In this document: one piece after another, positions 1-5,943 of the stretch
Numbering within the stretch: position 1 is the first letter of the stretch
Layout: each line of letters begins with the position of its first letter
Source of the DNA: Burkholderiales bacterium
Lineage (GTDB): Bacteria > Pseudomonadota > Gammaproteobacteria > Burkholderiales > SG8-41
NCBI GenBank assembly: GCA_036262035.1
Contig: DATAJS010000009.1
Coordinates: 186,001-250,000, forward strand
Length of the DNA stretch: 64,000 bases
Reading direction: 5' to 3'
Notes under the pieces: generated by a model
Database searches by the model: none
What the model was told of the DNA's origin: nothing
Seen by the model: only the letters and a program-made list of their open reading frames with translations
Program-made: the position numbers and the translations under genes

Positions 1-422
1 TGCGCTGGGCCGACGTCGACCTCGAGCGCGGCATGGTCACCTTCCACATCACGAAGAACCGCGAGCGCCGGTCGGTGCCGGTCGCCGGATCCGCGCTTAC
101 CGTGCTGCGCACGTGGGCCGATGCGCGCCGCGCCGACGACGATCGCGTCTTCCCCGGGCCGCTTCCGACCCTGCCACTGAACATCGAGAATGCGTGGCGC
201 GACGCGCTGGCGACGGCGGACGTGCGCGACTTCCGGTTCCACGACCTTCGGCACAGCGCCGCCTCGTATCTCGCGATGAGCGGCGCGACCGCGCCCGAGA
301 TCGCCGCAGTGCTCGGGCACAAGACGCTGGCGATGGTGAAGCGCTATGCTCACCTCGGCGAGCAGCACACCGCTGCCGTGGTCGAGCGCATGGTGAACAA
401 GTTTCTTCCGGCGAACGACTGA
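1..422 (+). CDS. Tyrosine-type phage integrase, C-terminal part (cut by window edge)
   Basis: This is the last 139 codons of a tyrosine recombinase that starts left of the window; the open frame runs from base 3. Three catalytic elements of the family are visible: the HDLRH box (the H-x-x-R pair), the LGHKTL box (the second histidine), and the nucleophilic tyrosine in KRYAHL shortly before the end. The enzyme would cut and rejoin DNA at the attachment site of the element it lies in. It reads rightward into the phage-like genes, which fits an attachment site just left of the window. Its TGA stop overlaps the ATG of the next gene (TGATG), so the two are translationally coupled. The family assignment is secure; substrate choice is inferred from the tRNA-Leu remnant near 15.8 kb. 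Confidence 0.95.
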   Translation, partial: RWADVDLERGMVTFHITKNRERRSVPVAGSALTVLRTWADARRADDDRVFPGPLPTLPLNIENAWRDALATADVRDFRFHDLRHSAASYLAMSGATAPEIAAVLGHKTLAMVKRYAHLGEQHTAAVVERMVNKFLPAND

Positions 423-1138
423 TGGCCAAGCCGAAGAGCGGTCGCTGCGTGCACTGTCTCGCGACGGTCGACGCGATCACCGACGATCACCTGTTCCCGC
501 GCGCGTGGTATCCGGCGGTGATGCCGCACACGCTCGAGAAATGGACCGTTCCGGCCTGCCGCGCGTGCAATCACGAGTACGGGAGGATCGAGGAAGATTT
601 GCTCCTTCGCTTCGCAGCATGCTTGAACCCAGACGGTCCTGCGACCGAGCGCATCCTGATGACGGTCCGGAACTCCATGGACCACAAACGCGCGACGAGC
701 CGACTTGACGCGTTGAAGCGAATCAAGAAGCGTCGGCGCTTCGAAAAGCTCATCAAGCCGGTCGAACAAGCGACCGACCTCCGACGAGTTCCCGAGATTG
801 GCCCCGTTCAACCAAAGGACCGATTCGCGATAGTCGTCAGCGCCGCGTCGATCCGGCGCTTCGTCGAAAAGCTTGTGAGGGGCACCGTTTATCTCACAGA
901 GAATCGGTATATCGAAACCGGGCGCATCGGCGTCTCGATGATGGAACCAGAGCGCGCGGCAGAGGTGCAAGAGTTGCTCGAGCAGTTCGGAGAGCTCCAC
1001 GAGCGAGGCCGCGCCATTCGTATTCGGAAGGCGGTCGCTGCCGAAGCGCCGAGGGACCCGATCTTTGTGTTCGACCTTTGGGATCAGTTTCGCGTCTATG
1101 CTTACGTCGAGGACGAGCTGCGCGAGAGCGGGCGATGA
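422..1138 (+). CDS. HNH-like endonuclease domain protein
   Basis: A 238-residue protein with the cysteine and histidine pattern of HNH nucleases: C9-x2-C12, then D22-H23 in a DDHLFP box, then C46-x2-C49 followed by N50-H51. The two CxxC pairs would hold a structural zinc and D22-H23 would lie in the nuclease loop. The C-terminal two thirds is charged and unrecognised. It starts at the ATG overlapping the integrase stop and is probably cotranscribed with it. A nuclease coupled to an integrase could be a cargo or defence function, but no partner shows which. The HNH fold is well supported by the motif; activity and target are not known. Confidence 0.75.
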   Translation: MAKPKSGRCVHCLATVDAITDDHLFPRAWYPAVMPHTLEKWTVPACRACNHEYGRIEEDLLLRFAACLNPDGPATERILMTVRNSMDHKRATSRLDALKRIKKRRRFEKLIKPVEQATDLRRVPEIGPVQPKDRFAIVVSAASIRRFVEKLVRGTVYLTENRYIETGRIGVSMMEPERAAEVQELLEQFGELHERGRAIRIRKAVAAEAPRDPIFVFDLWDQFRVYAYVEDELRESGR

Positions 1139-1157
1139 TGATGAATGGGGAGGCGAA

Positions 1158-1598
1158 ATGAGCGTGATGCCCGTTGCAGTAGCCATCGCGTGGCTGGCGA
1201 TCACCGCGGCAGCGAGTGTGTCCGAGGCGGCGGAGCCTTCGATCGTTATATCTGATGGCAATAGCTTGCTCCGCGTGTGCCAGGAAGCGGTCGACGGGGT
1301 CAATAATCCTCGGGAGAAATTGGGCGAAAGCGACGCCGTACGGCGAGGCGCTTACACAATCGCGTGCGCGAACTTTCTGCAGGGCGTTACTCAGACGAAC
1401 ATCTTGTTCCACCCAGGTCCGACGGCAGCACCGACACCGTGCCTGCCGGAGAATGGCGTCTCTAATAGCCAAGCAGCGCGGATTGTCGTGAGGTTCTTGC
1501 AGGCAAACCCTGAGCAGCTTCACCAAGCAGCCGTGATTAACGCAATCCTCGCTCTGGACTCGGCATTTCCTTGTCCCAAAACCAAGGGCCGCCGCTGA
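1158..1598 (+). CDS. Rap1a/Tai-family secreted protein (immunity-type fold)
   Basis: A 146-residue protein with a cleavable signal peptide (hydrophobic residues about 5-20, cleavage after about SEAAE) and a GGGGAGG ribosome-binding site just upstream of ATG 1158. The mature part carries the Rap1a/Tai pattern: C-x3-LQG in the middle, a PCLP box, a QLV/ARIVVRFL-like helix, a LQANPEQLH box, and an FPC end. Members of that family neutralise Ssp-type peptidoglycan amidase effectors in the periplasm. Here it sits between an HNH gene and phage regulatory genes with no effector gene beside it, so a role as orphan immunity or as a generic periplasmic protein carried by the element is inference. Confidence 0.75.
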   Translation: MSVMPVAVAIAWLAITAAASVSEAAEPSIVISDGNSLLRVCQEAVDGVNNPREKLGESDAVRRGAYTIACANFLQGVTQTNILFHPGPTAAPTPCLPENGVSNSQAARIVVRFLQANPEQLHQAAVINAILALDSAFPCPKTKGRR

Positions 1599-1619
1599 GA
1601 AATAGAGGAGGTTTGCAAG

Positions 1620-1634
1620 GCCGATCTGATCGGC
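1620..1634. promoter_or_regulatory. 15-bp palindrome in the gap before the next phage gene
   Basis: GCCGATC-T-GATCGGC is a perfect 7-bp inverted repeat around a single base. It lies in the 261-base gap 1599-1859, in which I see no gene. Its size and symmetry suit a dimeric repressor operator, but no promoter can be fixed beside it. The remainder of the gap is GC-rich and featureless. Confidence 0.3.
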
Positions 1635-1859
1635 GAACACTGGGCCCGAGCGCGATGCGCGAACATCGCGAGCGGCTGACCTCAACGCAGCATCACTGGA
1701 GCTGACGCCATGACGCACGTCCCGTAAGCCTTCGGCGCTTCCCGCAGTTTCCGACGTTCCATTCGAAACCCAGCGGAGTGAGGCGGCCGGCGGGCCTGCG
1801 CGAACAGGACACCGCCGACCTAACCGCCGCGCCCGCGATCTCACTGGAAGATCACGACC

Positions 1860-2111
1860 ATGACGGCTACCAACGATTCTACAGTTTCACCTTCTGCCGC
1901 ACATTCAGTCCCCGGGCATAGGACATACACGATCCCCAGCAAGACGATCGACGACGCAGCGTGCGCCCTCGAGGGCCTCGCTGCAATCGTGCGTCTCGTC
2001 GCCCAGCAGCTCACCGACATGACGGACGAGGATGCCGCGCTGCTCAGCGTCGCGGCCTCGCTCGACCATCTCCGCGAGCACCTCGGGGAATATGTCGAGG
2101 TGCCACGCTGA
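1860..2111 (+). CDS. Hypothetical phage-type protein, 83 residues
   Basis: A small acidic protein I do not recognise. The first 25 residues are Ser/Thr/Pro-rich and look disordered. Residues about 28-78 (DDAACALEGLAAIVRLV onward) form two amphipathic helices. No Cys, signal peptide or membrane segment is present. A weak GGAAGA lies about 10 bases before the ATG. Its position in the early region of the element, upstream of a larger unknown gene on the same strand, suggests a regulatory or accessory phage product. It is called because codon use is normal for the element and it fills a gap in an otherwise closely packed strand. Confidence 0.5.
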   Translation: MTATNDSTVSPSAAHSVPGHRTYTIPSKTIDDAACALEGLAAIVRLVAQQLTDMTDEDAALLSVAASLDHLREHLGEYVEVPR

Positions 2112-2118
2112 GCGAGGT

Positions 2119-2958
2119 ATGATCGACTCACCCCAGCGCAGCCGCGACGGCGGCGGTGCGGCACCCTCGGGCCGCACCAGCGCTGGTTCTTCTCCCGAGG
2201 ATGCGCGAGGGCGCGACATGGCGGCCGATCCGCCGAGCCACACGACTGAAGAAGACGTCGCGGACGCCTATGAGCAGGAACAGGCGCTTTGGCGAAACCT
2301 GTACGACACCGAGCGTTCGCCCATCTGGTACTCGGCTGAACTGGCGCGCGCACGCGGGTTCGCCGCGATGGTTACGCGCAGAGCGATCGACATCGTGGCG
2401 AAAGAGGGCCTCCCGATCATTGAAGCGATCCAAGTCGCGCGGTCATGGCACTACACGAACTCGGCATATTCGTGGATCGAACTCGACCTGCGTTATGGCC
2501 TCGCAGGTGACGAGATCGTCGACCCGCGCTTTGCGCGCCTGCTGGCCGCCTGCCACGTCCTGACGCATCGAGGGACGTTGCGCGACGCGCTGGCGGCTGG
2601 GAACGAGGCCAGACTATGGCGCGAGCTGCACTGGATCACCCGCCACGGCGGCACGATCTTGCGCGCCGATCAGGTGCTTTCGGTCGAAGGCGACCAGTCC
2701 GAGAAAGGGCGTGAGCTTGCCGATGCGCGGTGGGGCTGGACGCGCGCATTGAAGTTGAAGGCGGTCGATCTATTCCAAGCCGGCGGTTACACGAAAGCCG
2801 CCGTAGCGGCGCGCGACATCCATCCTGAACTCGAGCGATTGTGCCTCGAGCATGAGCGCGAGACTGGCGAGACCGCAGAGCGCGTCAGCCTCGAAACCGT
2901 CCGCGACTGGTTGCGCAAGCACATCCAGAGCGTCCGAAAAGCCACGTCCGAAAAATAA
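2119..2958 (+). CDS. Hypothetical phage-type protein with helical C-terminus
   Basis: A 279-residue protein without a recognised domain. Residues 1-45 are low-complexity Ser/Gly/Arg. The middle has a helix-rich region with Trp and Tyr (SWHYTNSAYSWIELDLRYG). The C-terminal 70 residues (KAVDLFQAGGYTKAAVAARDI, then VSLETVRDWLRKHI) read like a helix-turn-helix followed by a recognition helix, so DNA binding is plausible. The start is uncertain: ATG 2119 has GAGG only two bases upstream, and ATG 2218 inside the low-complexity leader is an alternative. It is followed directly by the palindrome block at 2961-3009, which could be its own operator or terminator. Confidence 0.6.
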   Translation: MIDSPQRSRDGGGAAPSGRTSAGSSPEDARGRDMAADPPSHTTEEDVADAYEQEQALWRNLYDTERSPIWYSAELARARGFAAMVTRRAIDIVAKEGLPIIEAIQVARSWHYTNSAYSWIELDLRYGLAGDEIVDPRFARLLAACHVLTHRGTLRDALAAGNEARLWRELHWITRHGGTILRADQVLSVEGDQSEKGRELADARWGWTRALKLKAVDLFQAGGYTKAAVAARDIHPELERLCLEHERETGETAERVSLETVRDWLRKHIQSVRKATSEK

Positions 2959-2960
2959 AT

Positions 2961-3009
2961 AAGTGGGGTATGCGCGCATAACGTAGGGTATGCGGCGCAT
3001 ACCCCACTT
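2961..3009. promoter_or_regulatory. Nested palindromes with three GGGTATGCG copies
   Basis: Bases 2961-2975 and 2995-3009 are perfect 15-bp inverted repeats (AAGTGGGGTATGCGC and its complement) separated by 19 bases. Inside are a perfect 12-bp palindrome TATGCGCGCATA (2969-2980) and a 9-bp inverted repeat GGGTATGCG-G-CGCATACCC (2986-3004). The word GGGTATGCG thus occurs three times, two direct and one inverted. It lies just after one stop codon and 60 bases before the next start. No T-run follows, so a clustered operator is more likely than an intrinsic terminator. Confidence 0.55.
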
Positions 3010-3068
3010 GAACTTCGGCGTGCACTGTTCAGAATCGCCCTCGGTTGTTTAGATGAAGAGGGCGACGA

Positions 3069-3269
3069 ATGGAAACCCACCACACGATCAAATCGTTTTC
3101 CGAGAAGCATCCCGCATACACCCCGGGCGCCGTTCGGTGTCTGATCTTCAAGCGCGGCAAGAAGCTTGAGGAGCAAGGAGCGATCTACCGGCGGGGCGCC
3201 CGTGTTGTCATCGTCGAGGAGCGATTCCTCGAGGTGATGAAGCGCGACGATGCCGCGGTGTCTGCTTGA
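3069..3269 (+). CDS. Small phage DNA-binding protein (excisionase-like)
   Basis: A 66-residue protein with a TIKSFSEKHPAYTPGAVRCLIF segment resembling the first helix-turn-helix of small phage regulators. This is followed by a short wing (GAIYRRGARVVIVEERFLEVM) of the form seen in excisionase/AlpA-type proteins, where a residue such as R or V closes the beta turn before a final helix. It would bind DNA as a regulator or recombination directionality factor. It lies immediately downstream of the palindrome cluster 2961-3009, a plausible binding site. Its stop overlaps the TTG of the next gene by 4 bases. Exact subfamily is uncertain. Confidence 0.6.
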   Translation: METHHTIKSFSEKHPAYTPGAVRCLIFKRGKKLEEQGAIYRRGARVVIVEERFLEVMKRDDAAVSA

Positions 3270-3568
3270 ATCGCGCGCAGCGTCGCGCCGCCGAGAACGC
3301 CCCGCCCGACACTCGGCTCGCCGAGCTCGAGCAGCGCGTGCGCGCGATGGATGCGCAGCTGTTGACGTGCTCGGCCGAGATCCTCGCGCTGAAGCAGCAA
3401 CTCACGAGTCCCGCGGCCGATCTCCTCATGGCGCAGTTCGAGAAGATCGGCGTCGAGATCGTCGCGCGCATGGCTGCGGGCACGCCGCTTCCAGCCAATG
3501 CGGACAGCTGGGGCAAGTTCATCGCGGACACGCTGGACGGTGCCCGCGCGACTCCGGAGAGTCGCTGA
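3266..3568 (+). CDS. Hypothetical coiled-coil phage protein, 100 residues
   Basis: This gene starts at a TTG that overlaps the previous stop (TTGA), an arrangement repeated several times in this early cluster. Residues about 18-45 (RLAELEQRVRAMDAQLLT and onward) have a heptad pattern typical of a short coiled coil. The C-terminal part contains DSWGKFIADTLDGA. No catalytic motif is seen. It sits directly upstream of the putative replication protein and is likely translated with the preceding small regulator. Function is unknown; a role as a small replication or regulatory accessory is only inferred from position. Confidence 0.5.
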   Translation: MNRAQRRAAENAPPDTRLAELEQRVRAMDAQLLTCSAEILALKQQLTSPAADLLMAQFEKIGVEIVARMAAGTPLPANADSWGKFIADTLDGARATPESR

Positions 3569-3622
3569 TCGTGCCGAACATTGCCGCGGCGCCAGCGATT
3601 CAGCTCAGGCGCCGGTGACGGC

Positions 3623-4312
3623 ATGGCATCCGACTCGCTCAAACGGTTTCGCTTCGAATGGGAGCGGCGTATCTGCGCACCTGGCGGACCTCGCAGGCCG
3701 CCGACGCGTCACGTCTGCCTCACATTGGCGACGCACTGGAATCAACGCTCGACTGAGATTTGCGTGTCGTTCGAGACGCTCGCGATCGAGACCGGCATGA
3801 ACGAGAAAGCGGTCCGCACCCATATCCGGCATGCGATCGACGAAGGCTGGTTGATGCGCTGGATGCGCGGCAACGGACGCGGCTGGAAGGTCAGCGTCTA
3901 TGGGCTGTCGTTTCCGGCCGATGGTGCGGGCTGTAGTTCCGGACCTCATGCGACCATGGTCCGGGCCGACGTTCCGCACCAACACGGCGATGGTCCGGGC
4001 CCTGCTACCGGACCAAGCGCCGATGGTGCGGGCCCTACGCCCGGACCTTCCGACGGAATTCCATCCGACGCACTTGGTCCGGGCTTTCGGTCCGATGGTC
4101 CGGGCTTTCAGTCCGTTGGTCCGGGTCGTCAGTCCTCCATGGTCCGGGCCGACGACCCAACTAACATGGTTTTGAACACAGAATTAACACGTACAAGCAA
4201 CACGGGCGCCGTTGGCGCCGCGCCCGCCGAAGGCGAAGAGCGACACGGCAAGCCCGATGCGGCAGAGCTGGCACGCGGCCTCGCCCGCAAGTTCGCGCGA
4301 GGTGTGCAGTGA
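3623..4312 (+). CDS. Winged-helix phage replication protein (O-like initiator candidate)
   Basis: A 229-residue protein with a helix-turn-helix/winged domain at residues about 45-90 (FETLAIETGMNEKAVRTHI, then EGWLMRWMRGNGRGWKVSV), as in phage helix-turn-helix replication initiators. Residues about 100-175 are a Gly/Pro-rich linker encoded by a repeated DNA word (GGTCCGGGC), so the linker itself is a degenerate 7-residue repeat (GPGFRSD, GPGFQSV). The final 35 residues are a basic helix. In lambda, the O gene has this plan: an N-terminal initiator domain, the origin iterons inside the gene, and a C-terminal partner-binding part. ATG 3623 is preferred because it begins just before the conserved domain; an ATG at 3581 is possible. 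No helicase or loader gene follows, so host helicase recruitment is inferred. Confidence 0.6.
   Translation: MASDSLKRFRFEWERRICAPGGPRRPPTRHVCLTLATHWNQRSTEICVSFETLAIETGMNEKAVRTHIRHAIDEGWLMRWMRGNGRGWKVSVYGLSFPADGAGCSSGPHATMVRADVPHQHGDGPGPATGPSADGAGPTPGPSDGIPSDALGPGFRSDGPGFQSVGPGRQSSMVRADDPTNMVLNTELTRTSNTGAVGAAPAEGEERHGKPDAAELARGLARKFARGVQ
3923..4149. repeat. Iteron-like GGTCCGGGC array inside the replication gene
   Basis: The word GGTCCGGGC/T starts at 3958, 3992, 4076, 4097, 4118 and 4141. The variant GGTGCGGGC starts at 3923 and 4025, and the inverted core CCGGACC lies at 3939, 4008 and 4041. Spacings are 34, 33 and 51 bases on the left and 21, 21 and 23 on the right, the latter close to two helical turns. 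Equal phasing on one face of DNA is what replication iterons show. The array is directly followed by the AT-rich stretch 4157-4200. Confidence 0.55.
4157..4200. other. AT-rich patch beside the iterons (candidate unwinding element)
   Basis: Bases 4161-4200 are about 65% A+T in a region otherwise about two thirds G+C. They lie immediately after the last iteron-like repeat and still inside the replication gene. In phage and plasmid origins such an element is where the duplex opens. The assignment rests only on composition and position. Confidence 0.4.
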
Positions 4313-4569
4313 CCGGCACATTCGGCAAGCCGACCAAGCGAGCAATCAATCGCGCCCTGAAGGAAACGGCCAAGCTCGTCGGCATGACGCCGCGCGAACG
4401 CGCCGTCGACAGGCTCGAGCGAGCGAAGCGCGCGTTCTCGAACGCTGCGGCGGCAGCGCTTCAGAACACGCCCGGCGCTGCCGGGATGGCCGACGTCGCG
4501 ATGAAGGAAGTCGAGCGCGCACGTGCAGCCCTCGCAGCGCTCGACGCAGCAGCGGAGCCGAAGCCGTGA
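4309..4569 (+). CDS. Hypothetical phage protein, 86 residues, helical
   Basis: The GTG start overlaps the stop of the replication gene (GTGA), indicating coupled translation. The product is Ala/Arg/Lys-rich and almost wholly helical, with DRLERAKRAFSNAAAAAL and MKEVERARAALAALDAAAE segments that could form a coiled coil. No domain is recognised. Its position directly after the initiator suggests an accessory to replication or a nucleic-acid-binding protein, which is inference only. Confidence 0.5.
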   Translation: MTGTFGKPTKRAINRALKETAKLVGMTPRERAVDRLERAKRAFSNAAAAALQNTPGAAGMADVAMKEVERARAALAALDAAAEPKP

Positions 4570-4754
4570 AGCGCCTCGAGAGCCTGACCCAGTGCAGCGA
4601 GCCAGGGTGCACGCGCTTCTCGCTCTACGCGAAGTGCTTCCTCCATCGACGCGCGCCGGACGTGCGCACGATCAGCCGCGGCGAGCTCGCACGACGCGCG
4701 CGTGAGGATGCCGAGCGGCGCGATCCGCTTTTCAACGCCGAGGAGCAGAGCTGA
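4566..4754 (+). CDS. Tiny zinc-finger-like phage protein, 62 residues
   Basis: It starts at a GTG overlapping the previous stop (GTGA). The N-terminal half has C10-x4-C15-x8-C24-x2-H27, a spacing able to bind one zinc ion. The C-terminal half is basic then acidic (RGELARRAREDAERRDP). Such small treble-clef-like proteins are common beside phage HNH and terminase genes. The stop overlaps the ATG of the next small frame. Function unknown. Confidence 0.5.
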   Translation: MKRLESLTQCSEPGCTRFSLYAKCFLHRRAPDVRTISRGELARRAREDAERRDPLFNAEEQS

Positions 4755-4879
4755 TGACCGAGGGTAGGGGTGGGGAAAATCCTTCGGGGATCGATCCCGG
4801 GGGACCGCGCCGCACCTTTCCGCGAATAGCCGCGAATTTCGGACCGGGGGTCAACGACCCGCGGTTCGGCAGGAGGTGA
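4754..4879 (+). CDS. Possible 41-residue phage peptide
   Basis: An ATG overlaps the previous TGA by one base and opens a frame of 41 codons ending at 4879. The product is Gly/Pro/Arg-rich (GIDPGGPRRTFPRIAANFGP) with no domain. Its stop lies in the AGGAGGTGA that also provides the ribosome-binding site of the next gene, so it could serve as a translational bridge. It is called with low confidence because length and composition do not distinguish it from chance. Confidence 0.3.
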   Translation: MTEGRGGENPSGIDPGGPRRTFPRIAANFGPGVNDPRFGRR

Positions 4880-4886
4880 GGGCGCG

Positions 4887-5132
4887 ATGGCGAAGTGCAT
4901 CGACTGCGAACTCGACATGTCCACGGCAGACGGTTGCGGGATCGAGGTCGTGGTTTATCCGGATGGATCGACGCTGCCCGCGGTGCCATGGCAGGGGCCG
5001 CGGCGCTGCCGCGACTGCAACGCCGCGCCGGGCTTCGTGCATCACTGGAATTGCTGCGTCGAGCGGTGCCCGCAGTGCGGGCGACAGCTCATTTCGTGTC
5101 CCTGCGACACCGTGAAGCCGGTGGTGCACTGA
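4887..5132 (+). CDS. Cysteine-rich zinc-ribbon-like phage protein, 81 residues
   Basis: Twelve of 81 residues are cysteine, arranged as CxxC pairs at 4-7, 41-44 and 61-64 with further cysteines at 56, 57, 71 and 73. This is enough for two zinc sites of the ribbon type. A strong AGGAGG lies 10 bases before the ATG. The gene ends two bases before the HNH endonuclease gene and is clearly in the same transcript. I do not recognise the family. A nucleic-acid-binding accessory of the packaging region is plausible from position. Confidence 0.6.
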   Translation: MAKCIDCELDMSTADGCGIEVVVYPDGSTLPAVPWQGPRRCRDCNAAPGFVHHWNCCVERCPQCGRQLISCPCDTVKPVVH

Positions 5133-5133
5133 C

Positions 5134-5487
5134 ATGGCTTGGAGCCGCGACAGCCGTCACGAGCGCGGGTACGGCTCCGAATGGGACCGCCTGCGGGCGA
5201 TCGTCCTCGAGCGCGACGACCACCTTTGCCGATGCCCCGCATGTCGCCCACCTGGCGGCAAGGTTCGCCTGCGGGCGGCTACCGAAGTCGACCATATCAA
5301 GCCGAAGGCCGAAGGCGGCACCGACGAGCTCGAGAACTTGCGCGCGGTGAACGAGGATTGCCATCGGGCCCTGACCATCGCCCAGCAGGGAAAGAAGCGC
5401 AGGAAGTCGCGCGGCGTCTCGGTCGACGGCTGGCCGCTCGATCCCGACCATCCCTGGAACATCAAGTCGACAACGAAAGGAAGGTGA
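5134..5487 (+). CDS. HNH endonuclease (phage packaging type)
   Basis: A 117-residue HNH nuclease. The fold is marked by cysteines C32, C34 and C37, the E51-V52-D53-H54 box with the general-base histidine, the asparagine-leucine pair N68-L69, and C76-H77. In HK97-like phages a small HNH enzyme of this kind lies next to the terminase genes and is needed for DNA cleavage during packaging. Here it is followed by one small gene and then the capsid gene, while the terminase is missing. The gene is intact, so it may still make an active nuclease. Substrate and partner are inferred from the family. Confidence 0.85.
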   Translation: MAWSRDSRHERGYGSEWDRLRAIVLERDDHLCRCPACRPPGGKVRLRAATEVDHIKPKAEGGTDELENLRAVNEDCHRALTIAQQGKKRRKSRGVSVDGWPLDPDHPWNIKSTTKGR

Positions 5488-5488
5488 G

Positions 5489-5725
5489 ATGGACAAGACC
5501 CTCGGCACCGCACTGCTCGAGGCCGCCGCGCGATACGGCGAGGCGCGCCTCAACGAACTGCCGCCAGCAGCGCGCGAGCGCGCGCAGGCGCTTTTCCAAA
5601 ACGGCGGCACGGTCGAATTGCGCATCAACGCGATGAAGCAGCCGCAGCTGCGCATGGCGATGCTCGACCGCGACGGGAATGAGTTCGGAGAGCTCGGCAC
5701 GCTTGCTGTCGATCTTGACGGCTGA
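5489..5725 (+). CDS. Hypothetical phage protein, 78 residues
   Basis: It begins one base after the HNH stop, with AAGGAAGG before the ATG as ribosome-binding site. The acidic product has an N-terminal helix and a C-terminal beta-rich half (GTVELRINAMKQPQLRMAML, GELGTLAVDLDG). No family is recognised. In an intact phage this position would hold the small terminase subunit, but no helix-turn-helix of that kind is seen, so I do not call it that. Confidence 0.55.
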   Translation: MDKTLGTALLEAAARYGEARLNELPPAARERAQALFQNGGTVELRINAMKQPQLRMAMLDRDGNEFGELGTLAVDLDG

Positions 5726-5742
5726 GACCTCTTGCAACTTTT

Positions 5743-5820
5743 CGAAAGGCTGGCTACCTTTCGCGCATCGCGACCTCAGCGCCCGGACCACAGGGCGCCG
5801 CGAAGCGGGGCCAGCCCCGC
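5743..5820. other. Non-coding gap with two hairpins; probable deletion junction
   Basis: In the 218-base gap 5726-5943, CGAAAGG (5743-5749) pairs with CCTTTCG (5757-5763) across a 7-base loop. GCGGGGC (5805-5811) pairs with GCCCCGC (5814-5820) across two bases. There is no downstream T-run to make a clear intrinsic terminator. In related HK97-type prophages terminase, portal and protease genes would occupy this position, so the gap probably marks where they were lost. Confidence 0.35.
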
Positions 5821-5943
5821 GCAGCGTGATCGGGCCAGCCTGAGCACGCACCCTGAGACCAAGGTGAGCGACCGCATGTGCGGCCGTTCGGTTTCGGCGT
5901 GCGCTCGTGGCGACGCCAGTCTTACGAAAAGGACGATCACGCG

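Noticed and set aside
5489-5725. Small terminase subunit
   Set aside because: The position fits, but the product lacks a DNA-binding helix pattern and is too short.
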